NCBI GenBank assembly: GCA_023380675.1
Contig: JAMCRS010000110.1
Coordinates: 1 to 6,192, forward strand
Direction of reading: 5' to 3'
Origin: Chloroflexota bacterium
Lineage (GTDB): Bacteria; Chloroflexota; Anaerolineae; UBA4142
DNA length: 6,192 nt
Shown here one piece after another: positions 5,702 to 6,192 of this stretch. The notes below the pieces were generated by a model. The model was not told where the DNA came from. It was given only the letters and a program-made list of their open reading frames with translations, and did no database searches. Position 1 is the first letter of the stretch. Each line of letters begins with the position of its first letter. A program made the translations under genes and the position numbers.

Positions 5702-6186
5702 TCGTCGTCGCCTTGGTAGTGGCTTTGTCCTCGCTCGGATGGGTGGCGACTGGCGCGCTGTCTTCCGACCTGGACCCGCTCGAACGATTTGGACTGGCGT
5801 ATGGGATCGGCAGCGGTATTTTGACGCTCGGAGTCTTTCTCGGTGCGGTCTTTGGGGTTGCGATCATCCTACCGAGTGTGGCCGCGATCTACCTTCTGTT
5901 GTTGCTTGCCGCCGCGTGGCTCTTGCGCCGGCGCGGCGGTCTGTTGGTTCCGTCGGTGCGCGTGCTCCGATTTGACTTGGCGCAATTCGTCATCGCCGGA
6001 TCGATCGCGTTGGTTCTCGCCGTGTCATTCGCCGCGGCCGCCTACTGGCCGCCCTACATGTGGGATTCCCTTGCGGTCTGGGCGCTCAAGGGTAAGGTGA
6101 TCGCCGCGCGGCGTCGTTTCCGTAGATCACGCGACGCGGAAATAGGAAATACTGATCGAACTCAGGCCTTTCGTCTTCTGGCATGA
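5698..6186 (+). CDS. Polytopic membrane protein, GT-C/ArnT-like glycosyltransferase type (C-terminus missing)
   Basis: N-terminal part of an integral membrane protein. The ATG at 5698 overlaps the upstream stop by four bases. Native sequence covers about residues 1-136; from base 6106 the frame runs into the fold-back and ends at 6186 in roughly 25 spurious Arg-rich residues. Four helices are visible: about 1-21, 31-53, 54-77 and 96-118. The loop DPLERFGLAYGIGSG after the first helix, and the WPPYMWDSLAVWALKGKVI segment after the fourth, look like lipid-linked-sugar GT-C proteins. In those proteins an acidic residue in the first large outer loop and a W-x-K pattern recur. This fits cell-envelope glycan assembly with its coupled partner, but too little is present to name an enzyme. 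Confidence 0.65.
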   Translation: MIVVALVVALSSLGWVATGALSSDLDPLERFGLAYGIGSGILTLGVFLGAVFGVAIILPSVAAIYLLLLLAAAWLLRRRGGLLVPSVRVLRFDLAQFVIAGSIALVLAVSFAAAAYWPPYMWDSLAVWALKGKVIAARRRFRRSRDAEIGNTDRTQAFRLLA

Positions 6187-6191
6187 GAATG
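6106..6191. repeat. Right-end fold-back: inverted copy of 5491-5576
   Basis: Bases 6106-6191 are the exact reverse complement of 5576 down to 5491. Only the very last base of the window (6192) does not continue the match. Past the inner edge one mismatch (6105/5577) is followed by four more matching bases (6101-6104), possibly junction microhomology. The copied segment is the middle of the upstream small membrane-protein gene. It truncates the polytopic membrane protein. Its sequence is unrelated to the left-end repeat, so the two are not terminal repeats of one transposon. Confidence 0.95.
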
Positions 6192-6192
6192 G

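Noticed and set aside
1..6192. Transposon or circular element bounded by terminal inverted repeats
   Set aside because: The two end sequences do not match each other. Each matches a different internal segment, no transposase is present, and no direct end-to-end overlap suggests circularity.

Overview
This is a GC-rich bacterial fragment that appears to be a complete short contig rather than a slice of a longer one. Both ends are fold-backs: bases 1-95 are the exact reverse complement of 1513-1607, and bases 6106-6191 are the exact reverse complement of 5491-5576. Two unrelated inverted terminal copies like this are typical of amplification or assembly chimeras in single-cell or metagenomic DNA. 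The outer ~95 and ~87 bases should not be read as native sequence, and the two outermost genes are truncated. The host makes Tat-exported molybdoenzymes and c-type cytochromes and very probably uses selenocysteine. I cannot assign a phylum.

Layout. Bases 4575 to 1 carry a minus-strand locus. In transcription order it contains: a one-component regulator (excisionase-type HTH plus PocR sensory domain, 4575-3790); a 327-base leader with a three-way-junction fold and a strong intrinsic terminator (3633-3502); a membrane-anchored triheme cytochrome c (3462-2512); a first YeeE/YedE sulfur-transport protein (2436-1912); a second YeeE/YedE protein overlapping it by one base (1912-1355); and a Tat-exported molybdopterin oxidoreductase of the polysulfide/thiosulfate reductase type (1301 to the fold-back at about 96). 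Bases 4639-5257 hold no convincing gene, only a terminator-like hairpin. On the plus strand, 5258-5701 and 5698 to about 6105 encode two translationally coupled membrane proteins of an envelope/glycan type, the second cut by the right fold-back.

Main result. The second YeeE/YedE gene is read through an in-frame TGA (1633-1631). The TGA sits exactly where the family's signature Cys (CPGT motif) belongs, giving G-F-U-P-G-T-C. Fully family-like sequence continues in the same frame for 91 more residues. A perfect 6-bp hairpin with a GGA loop lies 19-21 nt past the TGA, which fits the bacterial SECIS pattern. The gene therefore most likely encodes a selenoprotein transporter with Sec at the sulfur-handling position. 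An ordinary gene caller would split it into a 93-aa protein and a 68-aa fragment.

Working model (inference). The PocR regulator senses a small molecule and controls an envelope sulfur-redox module. In this module the triheme cytochrome passes electrons between the membrane and an exported molybdoenzyme acting on a sulfur oxyanion or polysulfide, and the split YeeE/YedE pair moves the sulfur species across the membrane.
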